Positions 24,730-32,854 of a DNA stretch of 42,526 nt are shown here, one piece after another; position 1 is the first letter of the stretch, and each line of letters begins with the position of its first letter. Made by a program: the position numbers and the translations under genes. A model generated the notes under the pieces. The model saw nothing but the letters and a program-made list of their open reading frames with translations. It was not told the origin of the DNA and searched no databases. The stretch is from Mycobacterium sp. D16R12 (lineage in GTDB: Bacteria; Actinomycetota; Actinomycetes; Mycobacteriales; Mycobacteriaceae): the NCBI RefSeq assembly GCF_002013465.1, contig NZ_MAFC01000016.1:1-42526 (forward strand), in the 5' to 3' direction.

Positions 24730-25693
24730 CACCGCCGCCGAGACCGCATGGCGCCAGCGCGAGGACTTCTTCACCGCCGCTGACGGCACCCGAATCGGAT
24801 TCTCCGATACCGGGAACCGCTCAGCTGGCCCTGACGGTCTTCGCGCAGGCGGCTCATCCCCAGTCACCGTGCTGTTCCTGCACGGTTGGACCCAGAACCG
24901 CGAAGCGTGGGACGACGTCGCAGGCCCACTACACGAGCGCAACCCCGAGCTGCGCATTGTGGGGATCGATCACCGCGGACACGGCAAGTCCGACCCCGCT
25001 CCCGATGGCTCCGTGAACGTTTCCCAACTCGCCGCGGACGCGGCCGACTTCATCAACGCGGAGATCCCCACGGGGCAGATCGTGATCGTCGGCCACTCCA
25101 TGGGCGGCATGACCATGATGGGCCTCGGTGAGTACCACCCAGATCTCGTGGCCCGGCGGATTTCCGGCGCGGTGTTCGTCGCCACCTCCGCGGGCCGGCT
25201 CCTGCACCGGCTCCGTGTGGTCCCACCGGTGTTCGAGGTCGTCAAAGCGGTGATCCTGGGTGTCGTGGCACAGGGCTGGTTCCTCCAGCAGGGCTACCTG
25301 ATGCGGCCCATCATCTCGACGCTGGTGTTCGGGCGTGACCCGCGGCCCTACGACGTCAGCCGAGTATGGGACCAGATCCGCTCGGGTACCCCGCGAAGCT
25401 ACAAGGATGCCGCCGAGAGCATGGTGCTCCACGAGGATCTGACCGAAGGTTTGAGCGCCTACCGCGGCAAGCCCGCTGCCGTGCTCGCAGGCGGCCGCGA
25501 CTTCCTCACTCCGGCCGGCGATTCCCGCATCATCGCGGCGGCCCTGCAGACCAACGAGCTGCGCACCTATCCGGGTTCGGGGCACATGCTGCCCAATGAG
25601 CGCGCCAGCGAGGTCGTCAACGAGATCGTGACGGTACTGGAGGCACTACATCAGGACACCGCCACCGGAGTTGCCACGGAGTCTGCCGGGTAA
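24719..25693 (+). CDS. Alpha/beta hydrolase
   Basis: A 324-residue alpha/beta hydrolase with an HGWTQNR oxyanion loop (55-61), nucleophile elbow GHSMGG with Ser127, and the C-terminal catalytic His in GSGHMLPNE. GIDHRGHGKSDP is typical of small-ester or epoxide-hydrolase-like enzymes; the general fold call is firmer than any substrate call. The start is GTG at 24719, 11 bp inside the dehydrogenase gene, with AGGA seven bases upstream. It is the last gene of the + strand operon. A GC-rich stem-loop separates it from the convergent SRPBCC gene. Confidence 0.82.
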   Translation: MTRNTAAETAWRQREDFFTAADGTRIGFSDTGNRSAGPDGLRAGGSSPVTVLFLHGWTQNREAWDDVAGPLHERNPELRIVGIDHRGHGKSDPAPDGSVNVSQLAADAADFINAEIPTGQIVIVGHSMGGMTMMGLGEYHPDLVARRISGAVFVATSAGRLLHRLRVVPPVFEVVKAVILGVVAQGWFLQQGYLMRPIISTLVFGRDPRPYDVSRVWDQIRSGTPRSYKDAAESMVLHEDLTEGLSAYRGKPAAVLAGGRDFLTPAGDSRIIAAALQTNELRTYPGSGHMLPNERASEVVNEIVTVLEALHQDTATGVATESAG

Positions 25694-25700
25694 TCGGCAA

Positions 25701-25718
25701 CCGGCAGGCTGCTGCCGG
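25701..25718. terminator. Bidirectional stem-loop between convergent operons
   Basis: CCGGCAG (25701-25707), GCTG and CTGCCGG (25712-25718) form a strong 7-bp GC stem with a 4-base loop. It fills the 25-bp gap between the two stop codons at 25693 and 25719. No U-tract is present. The position fits a shared terminator for the operons converging here. Confidence 0.5.
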
Positions 25719-26183
25719 CTAGCTGTACCGACTGTGAAGTCGCGTCAGCGTGGCCTCGACACCCTTGGTGTTTCCCTTGATAAATCCCGGCAGCTTGTAG
25801 TTCAACAGGAGTTGTACCGGGCCGGCATTGCGGAAGTCGAACGTCTCGGTGACGCGGGTGCTGGTCGGCGACAGTGCCTCAAACTCCCAGCGCCACCGGT
25901 GACCCAGCGGATGCCGCCATTCGACGACCCTGTCGGGTTCGAGCGCCGTCACGGTACTGGTGATGCGATAAGGAAGCCCGAGCATCCGCATACTGGTCGA
26001 AAAGCGCGAGCCGACCTCGAGATGATCAGGCGTGCGGATGTTCTGGCCGACAGTGCCCGATCCGTCGAGCTCGTGATGACGCCGCGGATCTACGACGATG
26101 CCGAACAATTCCGACGCCGGGGCAGACACCTCGACCGCGCGGCTGATCTGCTGAGGCCCCGCTTCTACCACTGATACAGACAT
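25719..26183 (-). CDS. SRPBCC (START-like) family protein
   Basis: A 154-residue helix-grip protein. It begins with a strand and motif typical of the family ([21 protein letters not shown]), followed by the repeated antiparallel strands of the polyketide-cyclase/START fold and a long C-terminal helix. These proteins bind hydrophobic ligands in a central cavity; no catalytic residues can be named. The start is ATG at 26183 with AAGGAG eight bases upstream. It is the last gene of the - strand trio after the FadD2-like ligase and saccharopine-dehydrogenase-like gene, 29 bp after the latter, so a lipid-binding role in that pathway is inferred. Confidence 0.8.
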   Translation of the reverse strand: MSVSVVEAGPQQISRAVEVSAPASELFGIVVDPRRHHELDGSGTVGQNIRTPDHLEVGSRFSTSMRMLGLPYRITSTVTALEPDRVVEWRHPLGHRWRWEFEALSPTSTRVTETFDFRNAGPVQLLLNYKLPGFIKGNTKGVEATLTRLHSRYS

Positions 26184-26212
26184 ACACCCACTCCTTCGTT
26201 TACCGGAGAGAA

Positions 26213-27472
26213 CTAGAGCCGTTCGACTTGGACCGTCACGCCCTGGGCCACCCGCAGCCGCTTCAGCAGCGGATCACCCATGGCGGCAGCGGGCGTCAAA
26301 ACCCCTAGCCGGTCCGGCAATTCACTGCGATCAAGGGCCAAGGTCAAACCACTCTCGCCCAGCAGCACGGCGGTCGCCTTGTAACCGGGATCGCCTTCCT
26401 GCGCGATGATCGCCCGATAACGCACCCCCTCGGTGGTGGTGGTGTAGGTCTCGACTCGGTAGTGGCCCTTGTTCCGGGTGCGCTCGCTGGGACCAGAACC
26501 CGGCTTCGGCAACAGGCGCTGGGCAACGAATTTCGGCATAGGCACCCGCGTCCCCAGCCCGAAACCCGCTGTCAGGAATCCTGTGACGGCGGCGGCGGCG
26601 ATCGGCGCAACCACCGAACTTCCCAGGCTCATCACCTCGCGATACCGCATGCGGGTTCCGTAGCCCCAGTCCAATAATGCGTTGCTACGTCGCACAATTC
26701 GGGTGTTGACCGGCCCCATGAAGAAGGCGCCCAGCCACTTGCCCGCCAACTCCGGCGCCACGGTTACGCCACGGAGCGTTTGGAATTCGCGCTGACGCCC
26801 CACCTCCGGCTCGGCAGGCCGATCCGGGCTCAGCGAGTAAGGGTCCTGAGAGTTGCGACGCACCTCCGGATCCTCGGCGCTCGCCTCCATCACCTCGACC
26901 ATCGACGCCGCCGTACCACCGCTGACACCGCCGCGGAACTTGCTCAGCACATAGGTCGTCTCGAGCAGCTCGCCGGTGCCGTCTTCCTGAGCCTGCCGGT
27001 ACAGCGCATACACACTCAGATCCGATGGGATGGAATCGAATCCGCAACAATGAACGATCCTGGCACCGGTATCGGCGGCCTGCTTGCCGTAGACGTCGAT
27101 GCTCTCCCGGACGAAGTTGACCTCACCGGTGAGGTCCGCATAGTCGGTTCCAGCCTCGGCGCATGCGGCCACCAACGGCAGCCCGTACTTTGTGTACGGC
27201 CCCACGGTGGTAACAACCACCTGGGTAGCGGCGGCCATGGCCGCCAGCGTCGCCGGTCGCGTGGCGTCAGCCTCGATCAACGGCCAGTCCCGCGCCGCCG
27301 GACCACACTCAGCACGCACGGCGGCAAGCTTTTCGGTGTTTCGTCCGGCCAGCGCGATCCGTACTCCGGTGGCCTCAACCCGTCCGGCCAGGTAGAGCGC
27401 GGTCAGCTTCCCGACGTATCCCGTTGCCCCATAAAGGACCACGTCATAGGCACGGTCGTGTTCACGGGACAT
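26213..27472 (-). CDS. Saccharopine dehydrogenase-like reductase (Rv2449c/Rv2953 type)
   Basis: A 419-residue protein with an N-terminal Rossmann domain ([15 protein letters not shown], 11-25), LAGRN, and TVGPYTKYG, the mark of the saccharopine dehydrogenase NADP-binding group. [11 protein letters not shown] follows near 140. The length equals what I recall for mycobacterial Rv2449c and Rv2953; the latter is the trans-acting enoyl reductase of phthiocerol lipid synthesis. A true lysine-pathway enzyme is unlikely here. The start is ATG at 27472 with GGAGG eight bases upstream, located inside the end of the FadD2-like gene, with only three bases between that stop and this start. Reduction of a double bond in an acyl chain is the most reasonable guess. 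Confidence 0.8.
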   Translation of the reverse strand: MSREHDRAYDVVLYGATGYVGKLTALYLAGRVEATGVRIALAGRNTEKLAAVRAECGPAARDWPLIEADATRPATLAAMAAATQVVVTTVGPYTKYGLPLVAACAEAGTDYADLTGEVNFVRESIDVYGKQAADTGARIVHCCGFDSIPSDLSVYALYRQAQEDGTGELLETTYVLSKFRGGVSGGTAASMVEVMEASAEDPEVRRNSQDPYSLSPDRPAEPEVGRQREFQTLRGVTVAPELAGKWLGAFFMGPVNTRIVRRSNALLDWGYGTRMRYREVMSLGSSVVAPIAAAAVTGFLTAGFGLGTRVPMPKFVAQRLLPKPGSGPSERTRNKGHYRVETYTTTTEGVRYRAIIAQEGDPGYKATAVLLGESGLTLALDRSELPDRLGVLTPAAAMGDPLLKRLRVAQGVTVQVERL

Positions 27473-27475
27473 GCG

Positions 27476-29146
27476 CTAGACCTCCAAGTCGCGTAGCTGG
27501 CGCTTGAGGATCTTCCCGGAAGGGTTGCGCGGCAAGATATCCAGGAAGACGACGTCGCGCGGCACCTTGTATCGCGCCAGGTTGTCACGGACGTACGCGC
27601 GGATGCTGTCGGCGTCCACCGTCGATTCGGGGTGGCGAACCACGAACGCCCGCAAGCGTGCTCCCCAATCCGGGTCGTCGACACCAAGCGCAGTGGCCTC
27701 GATGACATCCGGGTGTCCGCTGATGAGGTCTTCGACCTCGGCGGGGAACACGTTCTCACCGCCTGAAACGATCATCTCGTCGTCACGGCCGGACACATAC
27801 AGCAGCCCGTGCTCGTCGAAATAGCCGACGTCACCACTGGACATCAGGCCGTCGATGATCTGCTTGTGCCCACCACCGGTGTAGCCGTCGAACGGGATCG
27901 CGTTGCTCACGAAGATCCGCCCGACGGTGCCCTGCGAAACCGGCTTTCCTTCGTCGTCAAGGATTTTGACGGTCGCGCCCTTGACGACGGGGCCCACCGT
28001 GGCCGGGTTGATGGCGAGATCCTGGGGGCGCGCGATGGTCGCGAAGGCGACCTCGGTGGATCCGTACAGGTTATAGATAACCGGCCCCAGCGTGCTCAGC
28101 GCTCGCGAGGCCAGCTCGCCGCCCAACTGCGATCCTGACACGAAAACGATACGCAGCGCGGACAAGTCGGGCTTGCTCTCGGCCTCGTCGAGAGCGTTGA
28201 GGAGACGGTTGAGCATCACGGGAACCACCACGACGGCAGTCACCCGATACTTCTCGATATCGGTGAGCACGTTCTCCGGCTTGAACTTCCGATGCAAGAT
28301 CAGGGTGCAACCAAGAGTGAGCGCCAGACTCTGATGCAGGTACCCCAAGGCATGGAACATCGGGGCGGGCACCGACGTCACCTCACCGGAACGGAACGGC
28401 ACATGCGAGAACATGCCGCCGACCGGCGCGAGAGTCAGGGCCAGCTTGCGTGGCGCGCCCTTGGGGGTGCCGGTGGTGCCGCTGGTGAGGATCACCAGCG
28501 AGGAGTACTTCGAGGGGCGCGGCGCCGGCGAGGTGCTGTTGCGCTTGATAACCGCCTCGATGGTGTCATCGGTGGAGGCCGGCTGGTCGGGGTTCTCCGG
28601 GTTGGTGGGCAGCGCCATCAACCGCCCCAGCTCGGGGCTGTACCCGTCCAAGAACTCGGCGTACTCGGCGTCGTAAATCAGGACGCGGGCGCCCTCACGC
28701 TCGGCGACCTCTCTGGTCTGCGGGCCGGAGAAGTCGGTGTTGAGCAGGATCACCCGGGCACCCGCACGGTGCGCCGCGTAGTTGGCGATGATGAACCAGC
28801 GGTGGTTACGCGCCAGGATCGCGACCCCGTCGCCACCCTTGATGCCGAGGCGGTTCAGGCCATGCGCCAGGGCGTTGACACTCTCATTGAGCTCGGCGTA
28901 GGTGATCGAGCCCTCGTCGTCGATGATTGCGGTCCGAGCCGGGCTGCGGTGTGCGCCGAAGCCCGGTACCGCGCCGATCTCGCCGAACCGGTAGAAGTCC
29001 CGGACGATCGCCGCGAGCACGTTGGGCGGATCCAGTTTGAGCATGCCCGCCTCGATGACCTTGCGGAGATAATGCAGCTCAGCGCCACCGCGCTTCGCAA
29101 GAGTCTGAAGTTTCGAGAAGAGCGGCCGTTCGGCGGTGATCGACAT
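27476..29146 (-). CDS. fadD2: Acyl-CoA/acyl-AMP ligase (FadD2-like)
   Basis: A 556-residue ANL-superfamily ligase, close to the 560 residues I recall for FadD2 (Rv0270). It has the P-loop LTSGTTGTPKG, the YGSTEVA motif, the hinge region SGRDDEMIVSGGENVFP, and the C-terminal catalytic Lys in NPSGKILK. Known: FadD proteins activate fatty acids as acyl-adenylates and then usually as CoA esters. The start at 29146 (MSITAERP) is chosen over the upstream GTG-type start of the longer frame because the extra 20 residues are unlike the family; the ribosome binding site is weak. It heads the - strand operon and is divergent from the polymerase gene, the same arrangement as Rv0270 and Rv0269c. Confidence 0.83.
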   Translation of the reverse strand: MSITAERPLFSKLQTLAKRGGAELHYLRKVIEAGMLKLDPPNVLAAIVRDFYRFGEIGAVPGFGAHRSPARTAIIDDEGSITYAELNESVNALAHGLNRLGIKGGDGVAILARNHRWFIIANYAAHRAGARVILLNTDFSGPQTREVAEREGARVLIYDAEYAEFLDGYSPELGRLMALPTNPENPDQPASTDDTIEAVIKRNSTSPAPRPSKYSSLVILTSGTTGTPKGAPRKLALTLAPVGGMFSHVPFRSGEVTSVPAPMFHALGYLHQSLALTLGCTLILHRKFKPENVLTDIEKYRVTAVVVVPVMLNRLLNALDEAESKPDLSALRIVFVSGSQLGGELASRALSTLGPVIYNLYGSTEVAFATIARPQDLAINPATVGPVVKGATVKILDDEGKPVSQGTVGRIFVSNAIPFDGYTGGGHKQIIDGLMSSGDVGYFDEHGLLYVSGRDDEMIVSGGENVFPAEVEDLISGHPDVIEATALGVDDPDWGARLRAFVVRHPESTVDADSIRAYVRDNLARYKVPRDVVFLDILPRNPSGKILKRQLRDLEV

Positions 29147-29255
29147 GATCGACAGCCTATGTGACCTCCCTCTCAGCGGCACAGCCAACCGGTCGGTCGG
29201 GGGCACGTCACCAAGTACCCCCGGGAATGTCGGTCTGCGGCCCTACGATGACGCC

Positions 29256-30464
29256 ATGGCAGAGGTCGTGCTGCAGGTCGCGGGACGCGATGTCACCATC
29301 ACGCACCCCGACAAGGTGATATTTCCCAGCGGGGAAAACACCGCGGCCATCACCAAGAGCGACCTGGTCCACTACTACCTTGATGTCGCCGACGGGGCGT
29401 TGCGCGGAGTGCGTGACCGGCCGATGATCCTGAAGCGATTCATCAAGGGCATCTCCCAGGAGGCGGTGTTCCAAAAGCGCGTGCCGGAGAAGCGCCCGGA
29501 CTGGATCGCCTCCGCTGAGCTGCACTACGCGCGCGGGACCTCCGCCCGGGAAGCCGTCGTCACCGATGCGGCGTCGCTGGCTTGGGTGGTCAACCTGGGG
29601 TGTGTCGATCTCAATCCACATCCGGTGCGCGCCGACGATCTGGAGCATCCCGATGAGCTGCGGATCGACCTCGATCCCGTTCCGGGGGTGCCGTGGAGCC
29701 AGATCCTCGATGTCGCGTTTGTCGTCCGCGGGGTTCTGGAGGATCACGGACTGACCGCGTGGCCCAAGACATCAGGGTCACGCGGCTTTCATATCTACGC
29801 GCCGGTGGCACCGCGATGGACGTTCCGGGAGCTGCGACTGGCCGCCGAGGCGGTGGCCCGTGAGGTGGAGCGCCGTGCCCCGGAGCTGGCGACCAGCCGG
29901 TGGTGGAAGGAAGAGCGCCACGGGGTCTTCGTCGACTTCAATCAGAACGCGAAGGATCGCACGGTGGCCTCCGCCTATTCGGTGCGTGCCGTCCCCGACG
30001 CCCGAGTGTCGACGCCGCTGCGGTGGGACGAGGTGGCGGGCTGCCGTCCTGCGGAGTTCACGCTGACCACGGTGCGGGAACGATTCGCCGATATCGGCGA
30101 TCCGTGGCAAGGCATGGAAGACGCGACCGGGACGCTGGATCAGCTGCTGGAATTGGCAGCCGAGCTCGGCCCGGCCGAAAAGGCGCCCAAGGGAGCGACG
30201 CGAGACGGCCACAGGCAATCGACCATGCCGCTCATCGAGATCGCCCGGACAAAGACCAAGCCGGAGGCCGAGGCCGCGCTACACATATGGCGGGGTAAGC
30301 ACCCAGAGACAACGAAACTCCTTGAACCACAGGATATCCTCACCGACGGCATGCGCGGACCAAGCTCCGTGTGGTACCGGGTACGAATCAACCTGATACA
30401 CGTGCCGGAGGCGGAGCGCCCGCCCCAGGAAGAGCTGATTGCCGACTACTCGCCGTGGGGCTAG
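29256..30464 (+). CDS. Stand-alone LigD polymerase-domain protein (PolD2/Rv0269c-like)
   Basis: A 402-residue protein of the archaeo-eukaryotic primase superfamily, LigD POL branch. The metal-binding Asp pair is D138-x-D140 in RIDLDP, followed by the nucleotide-binding SGSRGFHIY (173-181). The third acid is Asp227 in FVDFNQN. No ligase or nuclease domain is attached; about 100 C-terminal residues follow the core. Known: M. smegmatis PolD1 and PolD2 are such stand-alone polymerases that add ribo- or deoxynucleotides, and Rv0269c is the relative I recall at this position. A role in DNA repair is inferred from the family. The start is ATG at 29256, with a weak site upstream. Its stop shares the bases CTAG with the convergent membrane protein gene. 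Confidence 0.85.
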   Translation: MAEVVLQVAGRDVTITHPDKVIFPSGENTAAITKSDLVHYYLDVADGALRGVRDRPMILKRFIKGISQEAVFQKRVPEKRPDWIASAELHYARGTSAREAVVTDAASLAWVVNLGCVDLNPHPVRADDLEHPDELRIDLDPVPGVPWSQILDVAFVVRGVLEDHGLTAWPKTSGSRGFHIYAPVAPRWTFRELRLAAEAVAREVERRAPELATSRWWKEERHGVFVDFNQNAKDRTVASAYSVRAVPDARVSTPLRWDEVAGCRPAEFTLTTVRERFADIGDPWQGMEDATGTLDQLLELAAELGPAEKAPKGATRDGHRQSTMPLIEIARTKTKPEAEAALHIWRGKHPETTKLLEPQDILTDGMRGPSSVWYRVRINLIHVPEAERPPQEELIADYSPWG

Positions 30465-30856
30465 GCCTGTTGAGCCGGTAGGGCGGCCAGCGAGGCAGCA
30501 CCCGCCGCGACGGCGGATAACGCCACTGCGGTGCCGACAATCGATGTGAACCTACCGATTTCGCCTCGACGCCCGGCCGCGACCAACACCGCCGCATCCA
30601 CCGCATCGGTCAGGATGTTCAGCTTCAAGAATGTGCCGGGGGCGGTGAACGCGCCCAGACGCGACAATCCAAATGCCAGCAGCGCATTGCGGATTCCGAA
30701 CATCCGGCCCATAGGGATGGCAGGTGTCCCAGCGGCCTCGATCCGGAAAACACGTGCGAACAAGTTCGGCGTCAGGAGACTGCCCGAGGCAACGATGCTG
30801 CGCCCCAGAATGAAGAGTCTCAGGGGGTTCGAGCGAACGACCACCTGTGCGGACAT
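30461..30856 (-). CDS. Small integral membrane protein (DUF4267-like)
   Basis: A 131-residue protein with about four hydrophobic segments (near 12-30, 52-70, 78-95 and 105-128) and few charges, resembling DUF4267 membrane proteins. The start is ATG at 30856 with AAGGAG six bases upstream. The stop lies in the CTAG palindrome at 30461-30464 that also supplies the polymerase stop. The function is unknown. Two palindromic sites lie 25-80 bp upstream of its start, so it is likely under specific repression or activation. Confidence 0.7.
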   Translation of the reverse strand: MSAQVVVRSNPLRLFILGRSIVASGSLLTPNLFARVFRIEAAGTPAIPMGRMFGIRNALLAFGLSRLGAFTAPGTFLKLNILTDAVDAAVLVAAGRRGEIGRFTSIVGTAVALSAVAAGAASLAALPAQQA

Positions 30857-30880
30857 GGTTTCTCCTTGTTCTATTTCGAT

Positions 30881-30909
30881 CCATAAATGTTGCCGTGCAA
30901 CGGTTATGG
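30881..30909. promoter_or_regulatory. Long imperfect palindrome upstream of the DUF4267-like gene
   Basis: The outer arms CCATAA (30881-30886) and TTATGG (30904-30909) and the inner arms GTTGC (30889-30893) and GCAAC (30897-30901) are perfectly complementary. They are separated by a 2x2 mismatch and a 3-base centre. The palindrome is 25 bp upstream of the start at 30856, where an operator over a promoter would sit. Confidence 0.5.
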
Positions 30910-30926
30910 ATATCAGATCCAGATAT

Positions 30927-30936
30927 ACCGATCGGT
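30927..30936. promoter_or_regulatory. ACCGATCGGT palindrome
   Basis: A perfect 10-bp palindrome with A/T-rich flanks, similar in style to TetR-family operators. It lies 70 bp upstream of the DUF4267-like gene. No TetR gene is adjacent, so the regulator would act from elsewhere. Confidence 0.35.
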
Positions 30937-30978
30937 TTACTATGTGACAGTTCGCGCTGTTGCGCCATCCCTATGCGA

Positions 30979-30994
30979 TGTGATCGTCGTCACA
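30979..30994. promoter_or_regulatory. Perfect CRP-type site TGTGA-N6-TCACA
   Basis: TGTGA (30979-30983), TCGTCG and TCACA (30990-30994) match exactly the palindrome recognised by mycobacterial CRP (Rv3676 type). The site lies 123 bp upstream of the DUF4267-like gene and 355 bp upstream of the membrane and oxidase genes. Two further TGTGA half sites are near (30943-30949 and 31006-31012). cAMP-dependent control of one or both directions is inferred. Confidence 0.6.
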
Positions 30995-31113
30995 TGTGAA
31001 ACAGGATGTGACAACCGATATGACCGACTATTCAATTTACGATCTCCGATATAGCGTAAACCTGTTCGGCGCAGCGACCCGCGTGCGCCGTCAGACGCAC
31101 AAGGAGGTGCGCA

Positions 31114-31257
31114 TTGATCCGTGCATCGACACTCCATGCAGCGCTCTATTGGCTCCAGAGTTGGCTCTACACAACATGTTTGGCGAACTCCGACCTTGAG
31201 CTCAACGTCGGACGGATGCGGGTCTCCGTGACCGCGCCGCGCCGATCCAGAGCGTAA
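31114..31257 (+). CDS. Candidate 47-residue small protein or leader peptide
   Basis: A short open frame with a TTG start preceded by AAGGAGG (31101-31107) at the ideal 6-base spacing, ending at TAA 31255-31257. The product starts MIRASTLHAALYWLQSW, has one Cys (residue 22) and a basic end (APRRSRA). It matches no family I know. The optimal ribosome binding site in an otherwise non-coding 490-bp region is the main support. The TTG start and the lack of a domain weaken it. It ends 91 bp before the membrane protein gene and could act as a leader peptide affecting downstream expression through the pairing region at 31264-31314. Confidence 0.35.
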   Translation: MIRASTLHAALYWLQSWLYTTCLANSDLELNVGRMRVSVTAPRRSRA

Positions 31258-31263
31258 ACACCG

Positions 31264-31314
31264 CCAGGGGGTCTACCCCGGAAACTGCGGTCCCGAACGA
31301 TCGTCAACCCCTGG
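31264..31314 (+). promoter_or_regulatory. Mutually exclusive hairpins before the membrane/oxidase genes
   Basis: CCAGGGG (31264-31270) can pair with CCCCTGG (31308-31314) over 7 bp. The overlapping GGGG (31268-31271) can instead pair with CCCC (31276-31279). The element lies between the candidate leader peptide stop and the start at 31349. Alternative pairing of this kind is used in attenuation, but no terminator U-tract is seen. Confidence 0.25.
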
Positions 31315-31348
31315 AGTCTCCCAGCCCTGCATTGAGGAGTCTGCCTAC

Positions 31349-32101
31349 ATGTCATCAAACGTGCGCACACAGGCCGTATTCACCGCCATCGGAATCGGCG
31401 GATTCGCGTTGGCGTTCCTCGTTGGATGGATTCTGCTGGCACGCTTCGCGTTACCCGCACCAAGCCCAGCCTGGAGCGCCGAACACCTAACGGCTTTCTA
31501 CGTGGAGAACAAGAACCGCATCCGGCTGGGATGCATCGTGGCCCTGTTCTTCCTGCCGTTCTTTGCCCTACCACTGGGAGTGGTACTTGCCCGGCTGCGC
31601 CGAGCGGAAAGAGGCACACCGGTGTTCACCTACGCATCGTTGATACTCATGCCGATCGCGCTCTTCCTGCTGATTCTTCCGTTCATCGCGTGGTCCGTGG
31701 CCGCTTTCCGCCCCGGGCAAGTCGATCCACAGATCATCCAGGCACTCAACGACTTGGGGTGGTTCATTTTCCTGTTCACCTGGGCCGTGTTCACCGTCCT
31801 GTTCACACTCATGGCGATAGCGATCCTGCGCGCGGAACCCGGCAACGAACCATTGCCTCGTTGGTCGGCCTATCTCCTCCTCTGGTGCGGACTTCTGTTT
31901 GGCGGCTCCGTGCTCATCATCTTCTTCAAAGATGGGCCCTTCGCCTACGACGGCCTTGTGGGTCTCTACATCCCGGCGGGCGCCACCGTGGTGTTCCAGG
32001 CAGGAATGTTCATCGCGCTCGCGCAGGCCATGCTGGCCGACTACCGCACCCAGACAGGGGTTTCCACCTTCTCAGAGCAGCTCAAGCCCACGGTCTCATG
32101 A
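31349..32101 (+). CDS. Hypothetical six-helix membrane protein
   Basis: A 250-residue integral membrane protein with about six hydrophobic helices (near 10-32, 58-80, 92-118, 132-158, 172-192 and 200-230). A polar periplasmic-type loop (PSPAWSAEHLTAFYVENKNR) lies after helix one. I do not recognise a named family. The start is ATG at 31349 with GAGGAG nine bases upstream. Its last codon overlaps the start of the oxidase subunit III gene in ATGA, so the two are translationally coupled and probably function together. Confidence 0.75.
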   Translation: MSSNVRTQAVFTAIGIGGFALAFLVGWILLARFALPAPSPAWSAEHLTAFYVENKNRIRLGCIVALFFLPFFALPLGVVLARLRRAERGTPVFTYASLILMPIALFLLILPFIAWSVAAFRPGQVDPQIIQALNDLGWFIFLFTWAVFTVLFTLMAIAILRAEPGNEPLPRWSAYLLLWCGLLFGGSVLIIFFKDGPFAYDGLVGLYIPAGATVVFQAGMFIALAQAMLADYRTQTGVSTFSEQLKPTVS

Positions 32102-32754
32102 CAGGAAAAATAACAACCGACAAGCGAACCCCGACCGACCACCGCGCAACGCACGTCCCCGGAGAGCCTGGACTCTGGGTATTCCTGTTCGGTGACATGA
32201 TCGTCTTCGCGGCATTCTTCGCCGTTATCGCGTACTACCGCTCGACCGAACCGCTGATGTTCACGGCCGCTCAATCACAGTTGAGTCTCGCGCTCGGGGC
32301 CCTCAATACCGTTCTGCTGCTGAGCGGCTCACTGCTCGTGGTGCTCGGCCTGGAGAAGGCGCGAAACGGATCAACACACGCGGCTCGCTACTATGTGACC
32401 GCCGCCGGTTGTGGCCTTGGTTTCATTGTCGTGAAATGCATTGAATACCAAGATGTTATAAGTCACGGCCTGAGCCCCATGACCAACCACTTCTTCATGA
32501 TCTACTTTGTGTTCACAGGAATTCACCTGGTTCACACCGCTATTGCGACAACCTTGCTCGGCGCGCTGGCGTATGCGTCACGCGGTGCCACGTCCAGCGC
32601 GAAAATCCCTCTTCTAGAAGGTGGTTCCTGCTTCTGGCATCTCATCGACCTCCTGTGGATCGGGCTCTTCTCGCTTCTCTATCTCATCGGTGATCGTCAC
32701 GATCACCTTCGTCAAGATCTGGCTGGTCGGCAACTACTTCATGGAGCTGCGTGA
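32098..32754 (+). CDS. Heme-copper oxidase subunit III family protein (NorE-like)
   Basis: A 218-residue membrane protein of the cytochrome c oxidase subunit III family, in the short five-helix form typical of NorE and related orphans. Marks include GLWVFLFGDMIVFAAFF, VKCIEYQDVI, FMIYFVFTGIHLVHT and the final FWHLIDLLWIGLFSLLYLI. Family members normally end near this last helix. Here about 20 further residues, rich in His, Arg and Gln, read through sequence that in another frame encodes subunit IV, which suggests a rearranged 3' end. No subunit I or II gene is present, so it is not a complete oxidase. The ATG at 32098 overlaps the previous stop. Confidence 0.83.
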   Translation: MTGKITTDKRTPTDHRATHVPGEPGLWVFLFGDMIVFAAFFAVIAYYRSTEPLMFTAAQSQLSLALGALNTVLLLSGSLLVVLGLEKARNGSTHAARYYVTAAGCGLGFIVVKCIEYQDVISHGLSPMTNHFFMIYFVFTGIHLVHTAIATTLLGALAYASRGATSSAKIPLLEGGSCFWHLIDLLWIGLFSLLYLIGDRHDHLRQDLAGRQLLHGAA

Positions 32755-32836
32755 AGCTCCATGGGTGCTGCGGTTCCTCTTCGGTGGATACGTCGCATCC
32801 GTCCTGGCGATCCTGCTCGGGTTCTTCTACGTGTAG
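32690..32836 (+). CDS. Truncated cytochrome c oxidase subunit IV-like fragment
   Basis: The frame from 32690 (GTG) encodes about 48 residues matching the end of the prokaryotic oxidase subunit IV family: TITFVKIWLVGNYFMELR, then APWVLRFLFGGYV and a last hydrophobic helix ending in FFYV. Intact members have about 80-100 residues and an additional first helix, which is missing. The fragment overlaps the subunit III gene by 65 bp in another frame and has no ribosome binding site. The open frame extends to 32621, but those codons are clearly subunit III sequence read out of frame. It is either a decayed gene after a deletion or is made by coupling or frameshifting. Confidence 0.55.
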   Translation: MIVTITFVKIWLVGNYFMELREAPWVLRFLFGGYVASVLAILLGFFYV

Positions 32837-32854
32837 CCGAAGACTTCCGGCAAC

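Noticed and set aside
31426..32097. Long N-terminal extension of the oxidase subunit III frame
   Set aside because: It overlaps the 250-residue membrane protein; the Arg/His-rich residues are unlike subunit III, and ATG 32098 is coupled to the previous stop.
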